DNA of 49,073 nucleotides, taken from positions 1-49,073 of the forward strand of contig CAYNLG010000020.1 of assembly GCA_964397995.1 (NCBI GenBank), written 5' to 3'. The stretch comes from CAYNLG01 sp964397995 (GTDB taxonomy: Bacteria > Planctomycetota > Phycisphaerae > FEN-1346). Under the pieces are notes generated by a model. The model did no database searches and was not told where the DNA came from. It saw nothing but the letters and a program-made list of their open reading frames with translations. This document shows, in pieces, positions 1-7,400 of the stretch. Positions within the stretch are counted from its first letter, which is position 1, and each line of letters opens with the position of its first letter. A program made the position numbers and the translations under genes.

Positions 1-2
1 TG

Positions 3-1004
3 ATCCGCAACATCACCGAGGGCTTCGGCGAGGGCGGCTTCTTCAAGGAGGGCGACGGCACCGGCTCCATGGCCACCTACATCACCTACCTCTCGGGCCT
101 CCAGGCCTGGAAGCACGTCGAGGGCCTGGACTTCGTCAACGCGGGACGCCCCCACGTCCCCATGCTGACGCTGAAGTGGCTCTACCAGACCCGCTTCAAC
201 ACGGAGGGCATCCTGGCGGGCATTGAGAAGAACCGGGAGCGCGGCCGGGAGACGGGCTGGGACAACCGCTGGGCCCAGATGAAGAGCCGCGGCGCCTACG
301 GCCACAACACCTGGGACCGCGACGGCCTGAGCGGCGCCGGCTACTTCGCCATCGGCTTTGCCGGGCTCACGCGCGAGCAACAGGCGGCCCACCTGTGGTT
401 CTACAACCGGTACCTGAAGCCGATTGACGAGGCCATCGGGCAGCCCTTCGACACCGTCAGCGTGTACCCGCACCTGGCGGTCAACGCCTTCGTCAACTGG
501 CCTCTCGGCCTGGAGCCGAAGGACCCGGCCGAGGTCCTGCCGCTCTGCTTCTCGGACGCCGAGGCCGGCTTCTTCGCGTGGCGGAACCGTTATGACGGCC
601 GGGGCGACGTGATTATCAACGTGGCGACCGGGCGGACGCGCGGCTACCACGGGTCGAAGCCGGACGGGGCCGTCCTCGTGGACGGCAAGCCGTGGGCCGA
701 GATCAAAGGCCAGGGCGGCGCCGCCGACTGGTACAGCACCCCCAAGGGCGACCTGAGCGTCCTGACCCTCGAAAAGGGCACCGGCATGGTCGTCGATTTC
801 ACCGGCGCCAGCGGCGCCGACGTGATGCTGGCCACCACCTGCAAAGCCAAGGACGGCCAGACGGTGAAGGTCGGCAAGCGGCAGGTGACGTTCCTCTTCC
901 CGGGGACGGAGACGCCGCCGGCGATCAAGGTGGACGGGACGGACCTGGTCGTCGGCGAGCGCCGGCTCACGGTCAAGGACGGCCGCCTGGACGTGCCGCG
1001 CTAG
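3..1004 (+). CDS. C-terminal part of a heparinase-like polysaccharide-degrading protein (5' end outside window)
   Basis: The reading frame is open from the left edge, so only the last ~333 residues are visible. An internal ATG at 69 exists but is unlikely to be the start because coding continues upstream of it. The visible part begins with a Trp/Tyr/Gly-rich helical segment (motifs GGFFKEGDGTGS, GHNTWDRDGLSGAG, GLTREQQAAHLWFYNR). It ends in a beta-strand-rich tail starting near GFFAWRNRYDGRGDV. An alpha/alpha-toroid followed by a beta-sandwich is the usual plan of heparinase II/III-like and related lyases of planctomycetes. No catalytic residue can be assigned from this fragment. A sulfatase stump follows 65 bases downstream, which fits a polysaccharide-degradation locus. 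The family call is tentative; it could be a catalytically inactive relative or an uncharacterised planctomycete family. Confidence 0.5.
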   Translation: MRNITEGFGEGGFFKEGDGTGSMATYITYLSGLQAWKHVEGLDFVNAGRPHVPMLTLKWLYQTRFNTEGILAGIEKNRERGRETGWDNRWAQMKSRGAYGHNTWDRDGLSGAGYFAIGFAGLTREQQAAHLWFYNRYLKPIDEAIGQPFDTVSVYPHLAVNAFVNWPLGLEPKDPAEVLPLCFSDAEAGFFAWRNRYDGRGDVIINVATGRTRGYHGSKPDGAVLVDGKPWAEIKGQGGAADWYSTPKGDLSVLTLEKGTGMVVDFTGASGADVMLATTCKAKDGQTVKVGKRQVTFLFPGTETPPAIKVDGTDLVVGERRLTVKDGRLDVPR

Positions 1005-1069
1005 GCGGCCGCACGGCGCGGGAGGCTCCCCCCCGCCGCCGGCGGGGCGAGGTCAACAGGAAGGACGCC

Positions 1070-1190
1070 GTGAGCCGCCGACCCAACGTGCTGTTCATCG
1101 TGTGCGACGACCTGAACGACGCGGTCGCCGGCATGGGCGGGCACCCGCAGGCCCGGACGCCGCACATCGCGCGGCTGATGCGGCGGGGGG
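1070..1190 (+). pseudogene. Truncated arylsulfatase (type I sulfatase) N-terminus
   Basis: From a GTG at 1070 the frame reads a classic sulfatase beginning: RRPNVLFIVCDDLNDAV, then TPHIARLMRRGV. It contains the metal-binding Asp-Asp pair and the strand/loop that precedes the CxPSR maturation motif. Homology stops after about 40 codons near position 1190. No CxPSR motif or later sulfatase sequence follows. The sequence instead runs into the 3' end of a reverse-strand hicA-like gene. The frame stays open to 1315 but that tail does not look like sulfatase. This is a gene stump left by a deletion or by insertion of the adjacent toxin-antitoxin module; the rest of the gene is not in the window. 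Confidence 0.7.
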
Positions 1191-1200
1191 TGGGTGGAAG

Positions 1201-1236
1201 GTTCCTCGCGGCTACTTCTTCAGCAACGCGAGGAAC
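1201..1236 (-). terminator. Hairpin at the 3' end of the hicBA-like module
   Basis: A perfect 10-base inverted repeat (GTTCCTCGCG at 1201-1210, CGCGAGGAAC at 1227-1236) encloses a 16-base loop that contains the hicA stop codon (1212-1214). It may act as a terminator or 3'-end stabiliser for the reverse-strand transcript. There is no clear U-run after it, so function is uncertain. Confidence 0.4.
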
Positions 1237-1452
1237 TCCTCACGGGTCAGGCCGGCCGGTTCCAGAACGGCCAGAAGGGTGCCGCGCGGTATGGCTTTGC
1301 CGCCTGGCACAATGACAAGACGAACGCGGCCGGAGGGGTCGCGGCGCATCAGGCCCTGTGGCTTCCCTTGCCCCGATGGGCGCATCGGTGAACCCGGCGC
1401 GGCGCAAGGCCGCGATGACCTCCCGAGCCGAAAGCGCGGGCAGCTTGGACAT
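1212..1452 (-). pseudogene. hicA: HicA-like mRNA interferase toxin, broken by a frameshift
   Basis: From ATG at 1452 the frame gives MSKLPALSAREVIAALRRAG, the usual HicA N-terminus (KLPxLSgkevI..L.kaGF). Near 1371-1380, at a run of four C, the homology moves to another frame. That frame reads QGLMRRDPSGR, then VIVPGGKAIPRGTLLAVLE, then AGLTREEFLALL, the typical HicA C-terminus, and stops at 1212. The two halves are offset by one extra base. In addition, the active-site GSH motif expected after the N-terminal half is not visible; the sequence there reads GKPQG. HicA is a small RNase toxin with a double-stranded-RNA-binding-like fold. It lies 3 bases downstream of hicB, which is a normal operon spacing. 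It is probably a decayed toxin, though a sequencing error at the C-run cannot be excluded for the shift alone. Confidence 0.75.
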
Positions 1453-1455
1453 GGT

Positions 1456-1695
1456 CTAAACCGCCACCTCGGGAGGGGTGCTGTAACGTTCCTGGTGCTC
1501 AACGGCCGGGGCCACATCGTCCATCAGCCCCAGTTCCCGCGCGTTGGCCGCCCACAACTTGATCGCCTCCCGCAGGGCCTTCCGCGCCTCGCCCGTCGTG
1601 GCACCGTACGAGGCAACGCCCACCTCGGGGCATTTCGCGACAAACCGGTCCCCTTCGGGCCAGATGACCGCCGTGACATGCAGGACCTTGGACAT
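1456..1695 (-). CDS. hicB: HicB-like antitoxin (UPF0150/HicB_lk family)
   Basis: A 79-residue protein with the HicB partial-RNase-H-fold pattern: a strand with VIWPEGDRFVAKCPEVGVAS, then a G-x-T-x-x-E-A helix (GATTGEARKALREAIKLW). HicB antitoxins bind and block HicA and repress their own operon. The start at 1695 is supported by a strong site, GAGGAGG, six bases upstream. Antitoxin-first order, followed 3 bases later by a hicA-like gene, is typical for this type II module. No DNA-binding C-terminal domain (ribbon-helix-helix or HTH) can be seen in 79 residues. The antitoxin is intact while its toxin partner is frame-broken, as seen in decaying modules. The divergent dsbD promoter lies ~90 bases away. 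Confidence 0.75.
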   Translation of the reverse strand: MSKVLHVTAVIWPEGDRFVAKCPEVGVASYGATTGEARKALREAIKLWAANARELGLMDDVAPAVEHQERYSTPPEVAV

Positions 1696-1782
1696 GGCAA
1701 CCTCCTCGCTGGAATCGTGCCGCCGCCCCGCCCGAAAGCAAGCCCAAAGGCCTCCGGGCGCCGACGGGCCTGTCTCGATACC

Positions 1783-1811
1783 TTGTCCGGCGCGCCCGCG
1801 ACGCGCATAAT
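1783..1811 (+). promoter_or_regulatory. Sigma-70-like promoter of dsbD
   Basis: TTGTCC at 1783-1788 and CATAAT at 1806-1811 are separated by 17 bases. The -10 box overlaps the upstream in-frame ATG at 1810, so that ATG cannot be translated from this promoter. The start at 1840 is therefore preferred. Confidence 0.55.
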
Positions 1812-1839
1812 GGGGGAACCCCCGGCAAGGAGCCCCCTG

Positions 1840-3726
1840 ATGCGACAACCCAGCCCGGCCCTGGTCCTTCTGGCGACGCTGGCGACGCTCGCGGCGACGG
1901 CGCGCGGCAGCCCCGCGCCGCCGTACGAGATCGACGTGCACCTCGACCCGGAGGCGGTGCCCCCCGGCGGGGCGTTCCGCGTCGCGGTCGTCCTGCACCT
2001 GCGGTCGGACTTCCACCTGAACGCGAATCCCCCGAGCGAGCCCTGGCAGGTCCCCACCACCCTGACGCCCGAGCCCCACGCGGCCGTCACCTGGGGCCGC
2101 GTCCACTACCCCGAGGGCACGCCCCTGGAGGCCGAGTGGGCCGACGGCAAGGCCGCCTCCGTCTACAGCGGCGAGACAGGGCTCCTCGCGGGCGGCCGCC
2201 TGGCCGAGGACGCCGCGGGCACGGTCGAGGCCGAACTGGCCCTCCGGTTCCAGGGCTGCACGGACCAGGCGTGTCACCAGCCCGAGACGCGGACGGTGCG
2301 CGTGGCCGTCCCGGTGGCGGAGCCCGGCGCGCCGCCAGCCCCGTCGGCCTGGGACGGCTTCGCGGGCGCGCCGTCGGCGGAGGCGCTCCTGGCGAGCGCG
2401 GGCCACGACGGCGACGGCGACAAGGGCGCGACCGCGGCGCCGCGGGAGGTCCGCTTCGAGGGCGAAACCGACATCGCCGCCCGCCTCGACCAGGGCTGGC
2501 TCGTCTTCCTCGTCGTCCTCTACCTCGGCGGGCTGGCCCTGAACCTGACACCCTGCGTCTTTCCGCTCATCCCCGTCACGATGAACGTCTTCGCCCAGCA
2601 GGGCGAGCACCGCCCGCTCAAGGTCCTGCCCCTGGCGGTGCTCTATGCCCTCGGCATCGCGGCCACGTTCACGGTCGTCGGGCTGGTGGCGGCGCTGGGC
2701 GGCCAGAGCGTCGGCTTCGCGCTGCAGAGCCCGTGGGGCGTGCTGGTGGTGGTCGCGGTCCTGGCGGTCATGATGGCCAGCTCCTTCGGCGCGTTCGACC
2801 TCCAACTGCCGTCCGGCCTCATGGGCAAGGTCAGCGGCGCCCGGCGCGGGGCCCTCGGCGCCGCCGGCGCGGGCATGGTCATGGGCCTGGTGGCCGCCCC
2901 GTGCGTCGGCCCGTTCATGATCGCGCTGATCGCCCTCGTGGCCGCCGAGGGCTCGCTCGTCCTCGGGGCGGTCGCCTTCTTCGCCGTCGGCCTCGGCCTG
3001 GGCACGCCCTTCATCATCCTGGGCACCTTTACCGGCCTGCTGAACCGGTTCCCCCGGAGCGGCGGGTGGCTCGTCTGGACCAAACGCGTCCTCGGCATGG
3101 CCCTGGCGGGGCTCATCCTCTACTTCGTCCGCCCGTACCTGGACGGCGCGTTCTTCTGGCCGCTCGTCGTCGGCGTCCTCGCGTTCGCGGCGGTGTACCT
3201 GGCCCTGGTGGAAGGCCTGTCGCGGCGGCCGTTTTCGGCGGCGTTCAAGGCGGCCCGAGCCGTGGTCGGCGTGGCCTGCCTGGCGGGGGCGGCGTACGTG
3301 CTGGCCGTGTATGCGATGCCGGCAACGCGCGCGGCCCCGGCGGTTGGCGGTCACGTGGCGGGCGCCGCCGGGCCGCACGTCCAATGGACCGCGTGGCACC
3401 CGGGGGCGCTGGAGGCGGCCCGCGAGGCCCGGCGGCCGGTGCTCCTCTACTTCACCGCGGACTGGTGTGCCGAGTGCCGCGTCTGGCAGGCCAAGGTCTT
3501 CGCCGACGAGGCGGTCCTCCCCGCGAGCGAGGCCCTGGCCCGCATCAAAGTGGACGTGACACAGTCGCCGGAGGGCGAAAAGCTGGCCCTCGCCCAAGCG
3601 TACCGCGGCGTGAACCCGCCGGCGGTGATCGTCCTCGGCCGCGACGGGGCGGTCGAGGCGGCCTGGCGCGATCCGCCGACCGCGGAGGCGTTCGCGGCGG
3701 CGCTGCGGCAGGCGGCGGGGGGTTAG
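1840..3726 (+). CDS. dsbD: Thiol:disulfide interchange protein DsbD (cytochrome c biogenesis type)
   Basis: A 628-residue protein with the three DsbD parts in order. A signal peptide (residues ~1-22) leads into an N-terminal periplasmic domain with the CTDQACHQP cysteine pair at ~140. Next is the DsbD/CcdA membrane domain with about eight helices, including the paired cysteines in NLTPCVFPLIP (~237) and AAPCVGPFM (~353). The C-terminal thioredoxin domain carries a WCAEC motif (~542). The protein passes electrons from cytoplasmic thioredoxin across the membrane to reduce periplasmic disulfides and to support cytochrome maturation. Start: AAGGAG at 1827-1832 lies seven bases before ATG 1840. 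The frame stays open far upstream (to 1102), but that stretch covers the hicBA module on the other strand and is not coding. All six redox cysteines are present, so activity is expected. Confidence 0.93.
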   Translation: MRQPSPALVLLATLATLAATARGSPAPPYEIDVHLDPEAVPPGGAFRVAVVLHLRSDFHLNANPPSEPWQVPTTLTPEPHAAVTWGRVHYPEGTPLEAEWADGKAASVYSGETGLLAGGRLAEDAAGTVEAELALRFQGCTDQACHQPETRTVRVAVPVAEPGAPPAPSAWDGFAGAPSAEALLASAGHDGDGDKGATAAPREVRFEGETDIAARLDQGWLVFLVVLYLGGLALNLTPCVFPLIPVTMNVFAQQGEHRPLKVLPLAVLYALGIAATFTVVGLVAALGGQSVGFALQSPWGVLVVVAVLAVMMASSFGAFDLQLPSGLMGKVSGARRGALGAAGAGMVMGLVAAPCVGPFMIALIALVAAEGSLVLGAVAFFAVGLGLGTPFIILGTFTGLLNRFPRSGGWLVWTKRVLGMALAGLILYFVRPYLDGAFFWPLVVGVLAFAAVYLALVEGLSRRPFSAAFKAARAVVGVACLAGAAYVLAVYAMPATRAAPAVGGHVAGAAGPHVQWTAWHPGALEAAREARRPVLLYFTADWCAECRVWQAKVFADEAVLPASEALARIKVDVTQSPEGEKLALAQAYRGVNPPAVIVLGRDGAVEAAWRDPPTAEAFAAALRQAAGG

Positions 3727-3743
3727 GCGGCGGGCCGCTGGAT

Positions 3744-3780
3744 GACCGGCCAAGGCCTGCCCGGAGAGGGTCGGCCGGTC
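3744..3780. repeat. 8-base inverted repeat between dsbD and the HTH gene
   Basis: GACCGGCC at 3744-3751 and GGCCGGTC at 3773-3780 form a perfect inverted repeat around a 21-base loop. It may be a transcription end for dsbD or an operator for the gene at 3799. No U-run follows. Confidence 0.3.
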
Positions 3781-3798
3781 TGATCCACGGAGGGTCCG

Positions 3799-4182
3799 GT
3801 GCGGCCAAGAGGGACGAAGACGCAACTGGAGCAGCGCCGGCGCGAGGCTGCCGCGCTGCGCGACCGGGGGCTCACCCATGCCACCATCGCCCGGCGGCTG
3901 GGCACGACCGTCCGTAGCGTGGAACGCTGGATGCGTGCCCGGCGGGAAGGCGGTCCGTCCGCGCTCGCGGCCAGGACCGGGGACGGCCGGCCCGCGCGTT
4001 TGGCACCGCGTCAGCAGCAGGCGCTGGTGCGGACGCTCCGGAGAGGCGCCCGCCGGGCAGGCTTCGACACCGACGATTGGACCTGCCGGCAGGTCGCCCG
4101 GGTGATCCGCGACCGCTTCGGCGTTACGTATCGGGTAGCGTCGATTCCGAGGCTGCTGAAGCGCCTCGGATTCCGCGCCTGA
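3799..4182 (+). CDS. IS630-type transposase N-terminal helix-turn-helix protein (DDE domain missing)
   Basis: A 127-residue basic protein from a GTG start with GGAGGG five bases upstream (3789-3794). It contains a helix-turn-helix of the IS630/paired-like type (LRDRGLTHATIARRLGTTVR, then SVERWMRARREGG, ~residues 22-54). A second winged-helix segment ends in YRVASIPRLLKRLGFRA. In IS630 transposases the DDE catalytic domain follows directly after the equivalent of LLKRLGF. Here the frame stops at that point and nothing resembling a DDE domain follows. It is either a remnant of an insertion sequence or a stand-alone DNA-binding protein derived from one. No target-site duplication or terminal repeats were identified. 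Confidence 0.6.
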   Translation: MRPRGTKTQLEQRRREAAALRDRGLTHATIARRLGTTVRSVERWMRARREGGPSALAARTGDGRPARLAPRQQQALVRTLRRGARRAGFDTDDWTCRQVARVIRDRFGVTYRVASIPRLLKRLGFRA

Positions 4183-4526
4183 GGAACCGCGCGCGGAACC
4201 CCGGCGTGGAAACCTGCCCCGTCGGCGCCTCCGCGCCACCCGACCTCGCCGCCGACCAACGACGCGCCGCCAGCCCCACTTGGTGCACCGCGTGTCACGC
4301 CAACGTTCCCCCGGCGCCATCTCGCACGCAACCCGACCCGGCCGCAGACGCACGACGTCCCGCCGAGCACTTCCCTGACCACCACACCCGGGCCTGTCCG
4401 CATCAATCCGCCGCCACTCCATACGCAACCCGACATTCGTTAAGCACGGGAGGGGCATCGCGCGGCGGGGGCGCACGAGCCGGGCCCGGCATCGTTCGCG
4501 GAGACCCTGCGCCGGCTGGCGTGGGG
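4183..4526. other. Intergenic stretch without a recognised gene
   Basis: These 344 bases lie between the IS630-type HTH gene and the convergent membrane-protein gene. They are C-rich on the + strand with no gene-like frame, hairpin with U-run or promoter pair that I could support. They may be decayed insertion-sequence DNA, since they follow the truncated transposase, but no DDE-like residues were recognised. Confidence 0.4.
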
Positions 4527-5783
4527 TCAATCGGCGGGCGGTTCGTCTGCCGACGGGTCGGCCGCCACGGCGCGGAGGTAGGCCTCGACGAGCGGGCGGA
4601 AGCGTGGGGCGACGGTGTCGGCGGCGTCCTGGAAGCGGCCGGCGGCGGGGTCGACGCATGTCGAGGCGGCGCGGAGGCCCGCGTCGCCCGTGGCCGGGAG
4701 CACCTCGGTCGGCTCGGCGGGGCCCTCGACGACGCGCGGCCCGGCGGCGCCGGCGTCCGGGGGGGCGTCCCCCGCGTGCTGCCCGGGGCGGCGCTCGGCC
4801 GGGCCGACGACCTCGTCGCGGGCCTCGCCCAGATCCGCCTCGTGGGCCGCGTCGCGCTCGGGCAGCGGCGGCGGAGCACCGCGCGACTGGCCGCGCTCCG
4901 GCGCCGGGCCGCGCCGCCCGGGCGGCGAAGGCGGGCGCGCCGGGTCGGCGGCGCCGGTTCCGGCCGGCGGACCTGCCGCGGACGGGTCGCCTGGTGCCCC
5001 GGGGGCCTTCTCAGGGCCGGCGTGGTCGGGGGGCATGGCCGGGTCAGACGACCCCGCGTCGGGGCCTGGAGCATGGGTCGGGTCGGAGCCTCCGTGGCCG
5101 CCCGGGGCCCGGCCCGCGGCGGCGCTCGCCTGATCGCCGGGGGCTCGGTCGGGATCAGCCCCATGGTTGGGGCTCGGGGGCCGGTCGAGGTCGGGGGCGT
5201 CGCCATCGCTCGTGGCGCCGGCGACCACGTCGACGCGGCCGAGGCCCCGGGCCAGGGCGAGTTGCGGGCCTCGGCCCGACCAGAGGGCCAGGCCGAGGAC
5301 GCCGGCGGCGGCCAGGCACGCCCACGCGGGCGTCCGCACCGACGGGCGCCAGGCGAACTCCAACGGGTCGGTCCCGGCCAGCAGGCGTGCGGCGCGGCGT
5401 CCGACGGCGGCGCACATCCCCGGGTCGGCGTCGGGGCAGGCGCGGCGGCCTTCGCCGACCATCTCGACGAGCGTCATAAGGGCGTTCTTCAGATCCGGGC
5501 GCGCGGCCTCGATCCATCGGGCGGCCCGGCGGCGGCTGGGGCGGCGGTGCCAGGCCCAGGCGCTCGCCGCCAGCGCGGCCAGGGCCAGGCCGGCGACAGG
5601 CGCCAGGAGGGCCCAAGCGGGGAGGTCCCGTCCGAGGCCGAGGAGCCCGGCCGCGGCGGCCATCGCCCCCGCCGCGGCCCAGAGTCCCGCACGCAGCGCC
5701 TCGCCCTTGGCCGAGGCGGCGCGCACCGCGTCCACCAGCGCGCACAGGCCGCGCACGTGGTGGCCCCCGGGTGGATCGGTCAT
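4527..5783 (-). CDS. Uncharacterised membrane protein with long Pro/Ala/Gly-rich acidic region
   Basis: A 418-residue protein using ATG 5783; a TTG at 5837 would add 18 residues. It has a hydrophobic hairpin (GLWAAAGAMAAAAGLLGLG and WALLAPVAGLALAALAASAW), a helical segment RRAARWIEAARPDLKNALMT, and a third hydrophobic stretch (WACLAAAGVLGLALWS). A low-complexity Pro/Gly/Asp/Ala region of about 170 residues follows, then a short C-terminal helical segment (FQDAADTVAPRFRPLVEAYL). The N-terminal layout resembles planctomycete membrane proteins that sit beside MoxR/DUF58 genes (DUF4175-like), but no such neighbours are seen here. No clear Shine-Dalgarno sequence precedes 5783. A GCCGATAA box lies 67 bases upstream (see 5850-5877). 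The function is unknown. Confidence 0.65.
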   Translation of the reverse strand: MTDPPGGHHVRGLCALVDAVRAASAKGEALRAGLWAAAGAMAAAAGLLGLGRDLPAWALLAPVAGLALAALAASAWAWHRRPSRRRAARWIEAARPDLKNALMTLVEMVGEGRRACPDADPGMCAAVGRRAARLLAGTDPLEFAWRPSVRTPAWACLAAAGVLGLALWSGRGPQLALARGLGRVDVVAGATSDGDAPDLDRPPSPNHGADPDRAPGDQASAAAGRAPGGHGGSDPTHAPGPDAGSSDPAMPPDHAGPEKAPGAPGDPSAAGPPAGTGAADPARPPSPPGRRGPAPERGQSRGAPPPLPERDAAHEADLGEARDEVVGPAERRPGQHAGDAPPDAGAAGPRVVEGPAEPTEVLPATGDAGLRAASTCVDPAAGRFQDAADTVAPRFRPLVEAYLRAVAADPSADEPPAD

Positions 5784-5849
5784 TGCATGCGTCACAATCG
5801 GCTTCGCGGTAGGGGAAGGTCGTTGCGTGCGTGGCAACCGCCAGAGGTC

Positions 5850-5877
5850 TTATCGGCGCGCGGGGGCGCGAACTTGC
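5850..5877 (-). promoter_or_regulatory. Sigma-28 (FliA)-like promoter candidate
   Basis: Reading the minus strand, GCAAGTTC (5877-5870) is followed by 12 bases and then an exact GCCGATAA (5857-5850). Taking the first four bases as the -35 tetramer, the spacing to GCCGATAA is 16. The -35 half matches TAAAGTTT only in part (AAGTT). It faces the membrane-protein gene starting at 5783. Confidence 0.4.
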
Positions 5878-5956
5878 CGGGAAAGCGGCCGAGGCGGGTG
5901 TTCCGGGCCGCTCGGGGACCCGCCCGCCGGGCGTCGCGCCGTGACGGGCTTTTGCC

Positions 5957-5985
5957 TTGTCGCGGTCCGCCACGGGGCCTATCAT
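5957..5985 (+). promoter_or_regulatory. Sigma-70-like promoter
   Basis: TTGTCG (5957-5962), a 17-base spacer, then TATCAT (5980-5985), 47 bases before the ATG at 6033. Confidence 0.55.
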
Positions 5986-6032
5986 CCGGGCTTTGGCGCC
6001 GGGCCGATGCCCGGCCTGTGAGGAGACCCCAC

Positions 6033-6821
6033 ATGCCCACGTGCGACCTGTGCGACCGGGACGTGTCGCGGCGCGACCTGGTTCGCCGCCTGGCAATTCC
6101 CGAGTACCGGGCGATGACGGGCGTGTGGCCGTGGCACGAGATTGCGGTCTGCCCGGCCTGCGTCGAGGTCCACGACCGGGACTTTCTGGAGCGGGTGCGG
6201 TTGCTGGCGCCGCAGGTGCTGGAGCACGACGAGCCGATCGCGGCGGACGTGTGCCTGGCGTGCGGGACGGTCAGTTCGCCCGAGGGGTGGACCCAGGCGG
6301 GCACGTGGGTGGACTCCGACGGGGCGCCGACGCGAGCCCCTCGGTTCCGCCTGTGCGCGGCGCACGCCGAGGCCGTGTACATTGACGGCGTGGTCGTCGC
6401 GTCGAACCTGGCGGGGCGCGTGGGCGAGGTGCTGGCGGAGTTGCCGACCGCCGGGGCGGACCTGCTGGAGCGCGTCGAGGGGTGGCGGCCGGGCCAGGGC
6501 GCGCCGGCGGGGGCGACGGACGTGGCGGCCGACCGGGCCGACGAAGAGGTCCGGGCCGACGTGCTGGCGTTCTGGACGGCGCGGCCGGAGGGGCTGGCGG
6601 CCCGCGGCGCGTGGCTCGGGCCGGTGCGGCGCGATTACCGTATGCGGTACCGGCTGGACGTGGTCCGCGACCGGGCGGACGGCACGCGCGAGACGCTGGT
6701 CGTCGTCCGGACGGGGCCGGAGACGTTCACGACGTACCGGACGGCCCGGGCGCGCCAGGGGCGCGGCGTGCGCGCGGCGGCGCGGCCGGGCGGCGTCAGG
6801 CCGTGTGATGGCCGATGGTGA
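6033..6821 (+). CDS. Uncharacterised zinc-ribbon protein with four Cys clusters
   Basis: A 262-residue protein with paired cysteines typical of structural zinc sites: CDLC (~4-7), CPAC (~40), CLAC (~78) and a C..H pair (LCAAHAEAV, ~112). The C-terminal part is Arg- and Glu-rich with a predicted beta segment (RLDVVRDRADGTRETLVVV). I do not recognise a named family. The N-terminal pattern (CDLC, then a CPAC/CQAC followed by RD-FL or RY-L) resembles the smaller protein at 10205-10513, suggesting related zinc-ribbon folds. The start has GAGGAG about ten bases upstream and a promoter at 5957-5985. The last 26 bases overlap the 3' end of the convergent ybaK gene, so the extreme C-terminus may be less constrained. 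Confidence 0.7.
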   Translation: MPTCDLCDRDVSRRDLVRRLAIPEYRAMTGVWPWHEIAVCPACVEVHDRDFLERVRLLAPQVLEHDEPIAADVCLACGTVSSPEGWTQAGTWVDSDGAPTRAPRFRLCAAHAEAVYIDGVVVASNLAGRVGEVLAELPTAGADLLERVEGWRPGQGAPAGATDVAADRADEEVRADVLAFWTARPEGLAARGAWLGPVRRDYRMRYRLDVVRDRADGTRETLVVVRTGPETFTTYRTARARQGRGVRAAARPGGVRPCDGRW

Positions 6822-7257
6822 CGAGTTCCGGCTCGGCCAGTGTCTCGAAGTCCTGCCACGCGAGCAGGACGGAGTCCTCGTGCGTACCGGCCGGGATGAG
6901 GACGCGCTCCTCCTCGGCGAGGCTCTTCTCGACCAGGACGGGCAGGTCGTACTCGTGGCCGAAGGGCGGCATGGCGCCGACCTCGGCGTCGGGGAAGAGC
7001 TCGGCGATCTCCTCTTCGGTGGCGAGACGGACCTCGGCGCCGCCCAGCAACTCCGAGACGCGCTGGGTGTCGAGGACGTGGGTTGCCGGCAGGACGCACA
7101 TGACAAAGGTGTCGCCCGCCTTGACGATGACGACTTTGGCGACGTCCTCGCCGGTGATGTGTTCAGCGGCCGCGACCTCCTGGGCCGTGTAGCGGGCCGG
7201 GTGGTGGCGCAGCTCGAACGGCACGTCGTGGGACTTGAGGAACTCGGTCACGTTCAT
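6796..7257 (-). CDS. YbaK/EbsC-family aminoacyl-tRNA deacylase
   Basis: A 153-residue single-domain protein with the YbaK/ProX fold. It begins MNVTEFLKSHDVPFELRHHP and has the hallmark T-A-Q-E-V-A-A-A-E-H segment. KVVIVKAG (the catalytic-type lysine strand) follows, then the loop GAMPPFGHEYDLPVLVE. These enzymes hydrolyse mischarged aminoacyl-tRNAs (for example Ala- or Cys-tRNAPro) in trans and protect translation accuracy. The ATG at 7257 is chosen over an in-frame upstream start at 7293 because GGGGAGG lies nine bases before it and the family normally begins there. It is a stand-alone deacylase rather than an inserted domain of ProRS. The exact tRNA specificity cannot be told from sequence. 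Confidence 0.88.
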   Translation of the reverse strand: MNVTEFLKSHDVPFELRHHPARYTAQEVAAAEHITGEDVAKVVIVKAGDTFVMCVLPATHVLDTQRVSELLGGAEVRLATEEEIAELFPDAEVGAMPPFGHEYDLPVLVEKSLAEEERVLIPAGTHEDSVLLAWQDFETLAEPELVTIGHHTA

Positions 7258-7291
7258 GGTCGGCCTCCCCGCGGGTTCCCTGACACCGGCC

Positions 7292-7322
7292 ATGATACCG
7301 CGCGGGGGGCGGCCCGGGGCAA
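7292..7322 (-). promoter_or_regulatory. Sigma-70-like promoter of the YbaK-family gene
   Basis: On the minus strand TTGCCC (7322-7317) and TATCAT (7297-7292) are separated by 19 bases, 34 bases upstream of the start at 7257. The spacer is longer than ideal. Confidence 0.4.
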
Positions 7323-7400
7323 GCGGGAGGGGAAATCGTGCGGCCGGGCTGAGGGCCGTGACACACCCCGCGGCCGGGGCGGCATCCGGCTACGGCGGCA

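Noticed and set aside
1102..1839. In-frame upstream extension of dsbD by 246 codons
   Set aside because: It overlaps the hicB and hicA coding regions on the other strand and the dsbD promoter, and lacks any similarity to DsbD.
1456..4659. 1067-codon open frame on the minus strand opposite dsbD
   Set aside because: Only its last 79 codons (hicB) look real; the rest is low-complexity Arg/Gly/Pro sequence antisense to dsbD, typical of GC-rich shadow frames.
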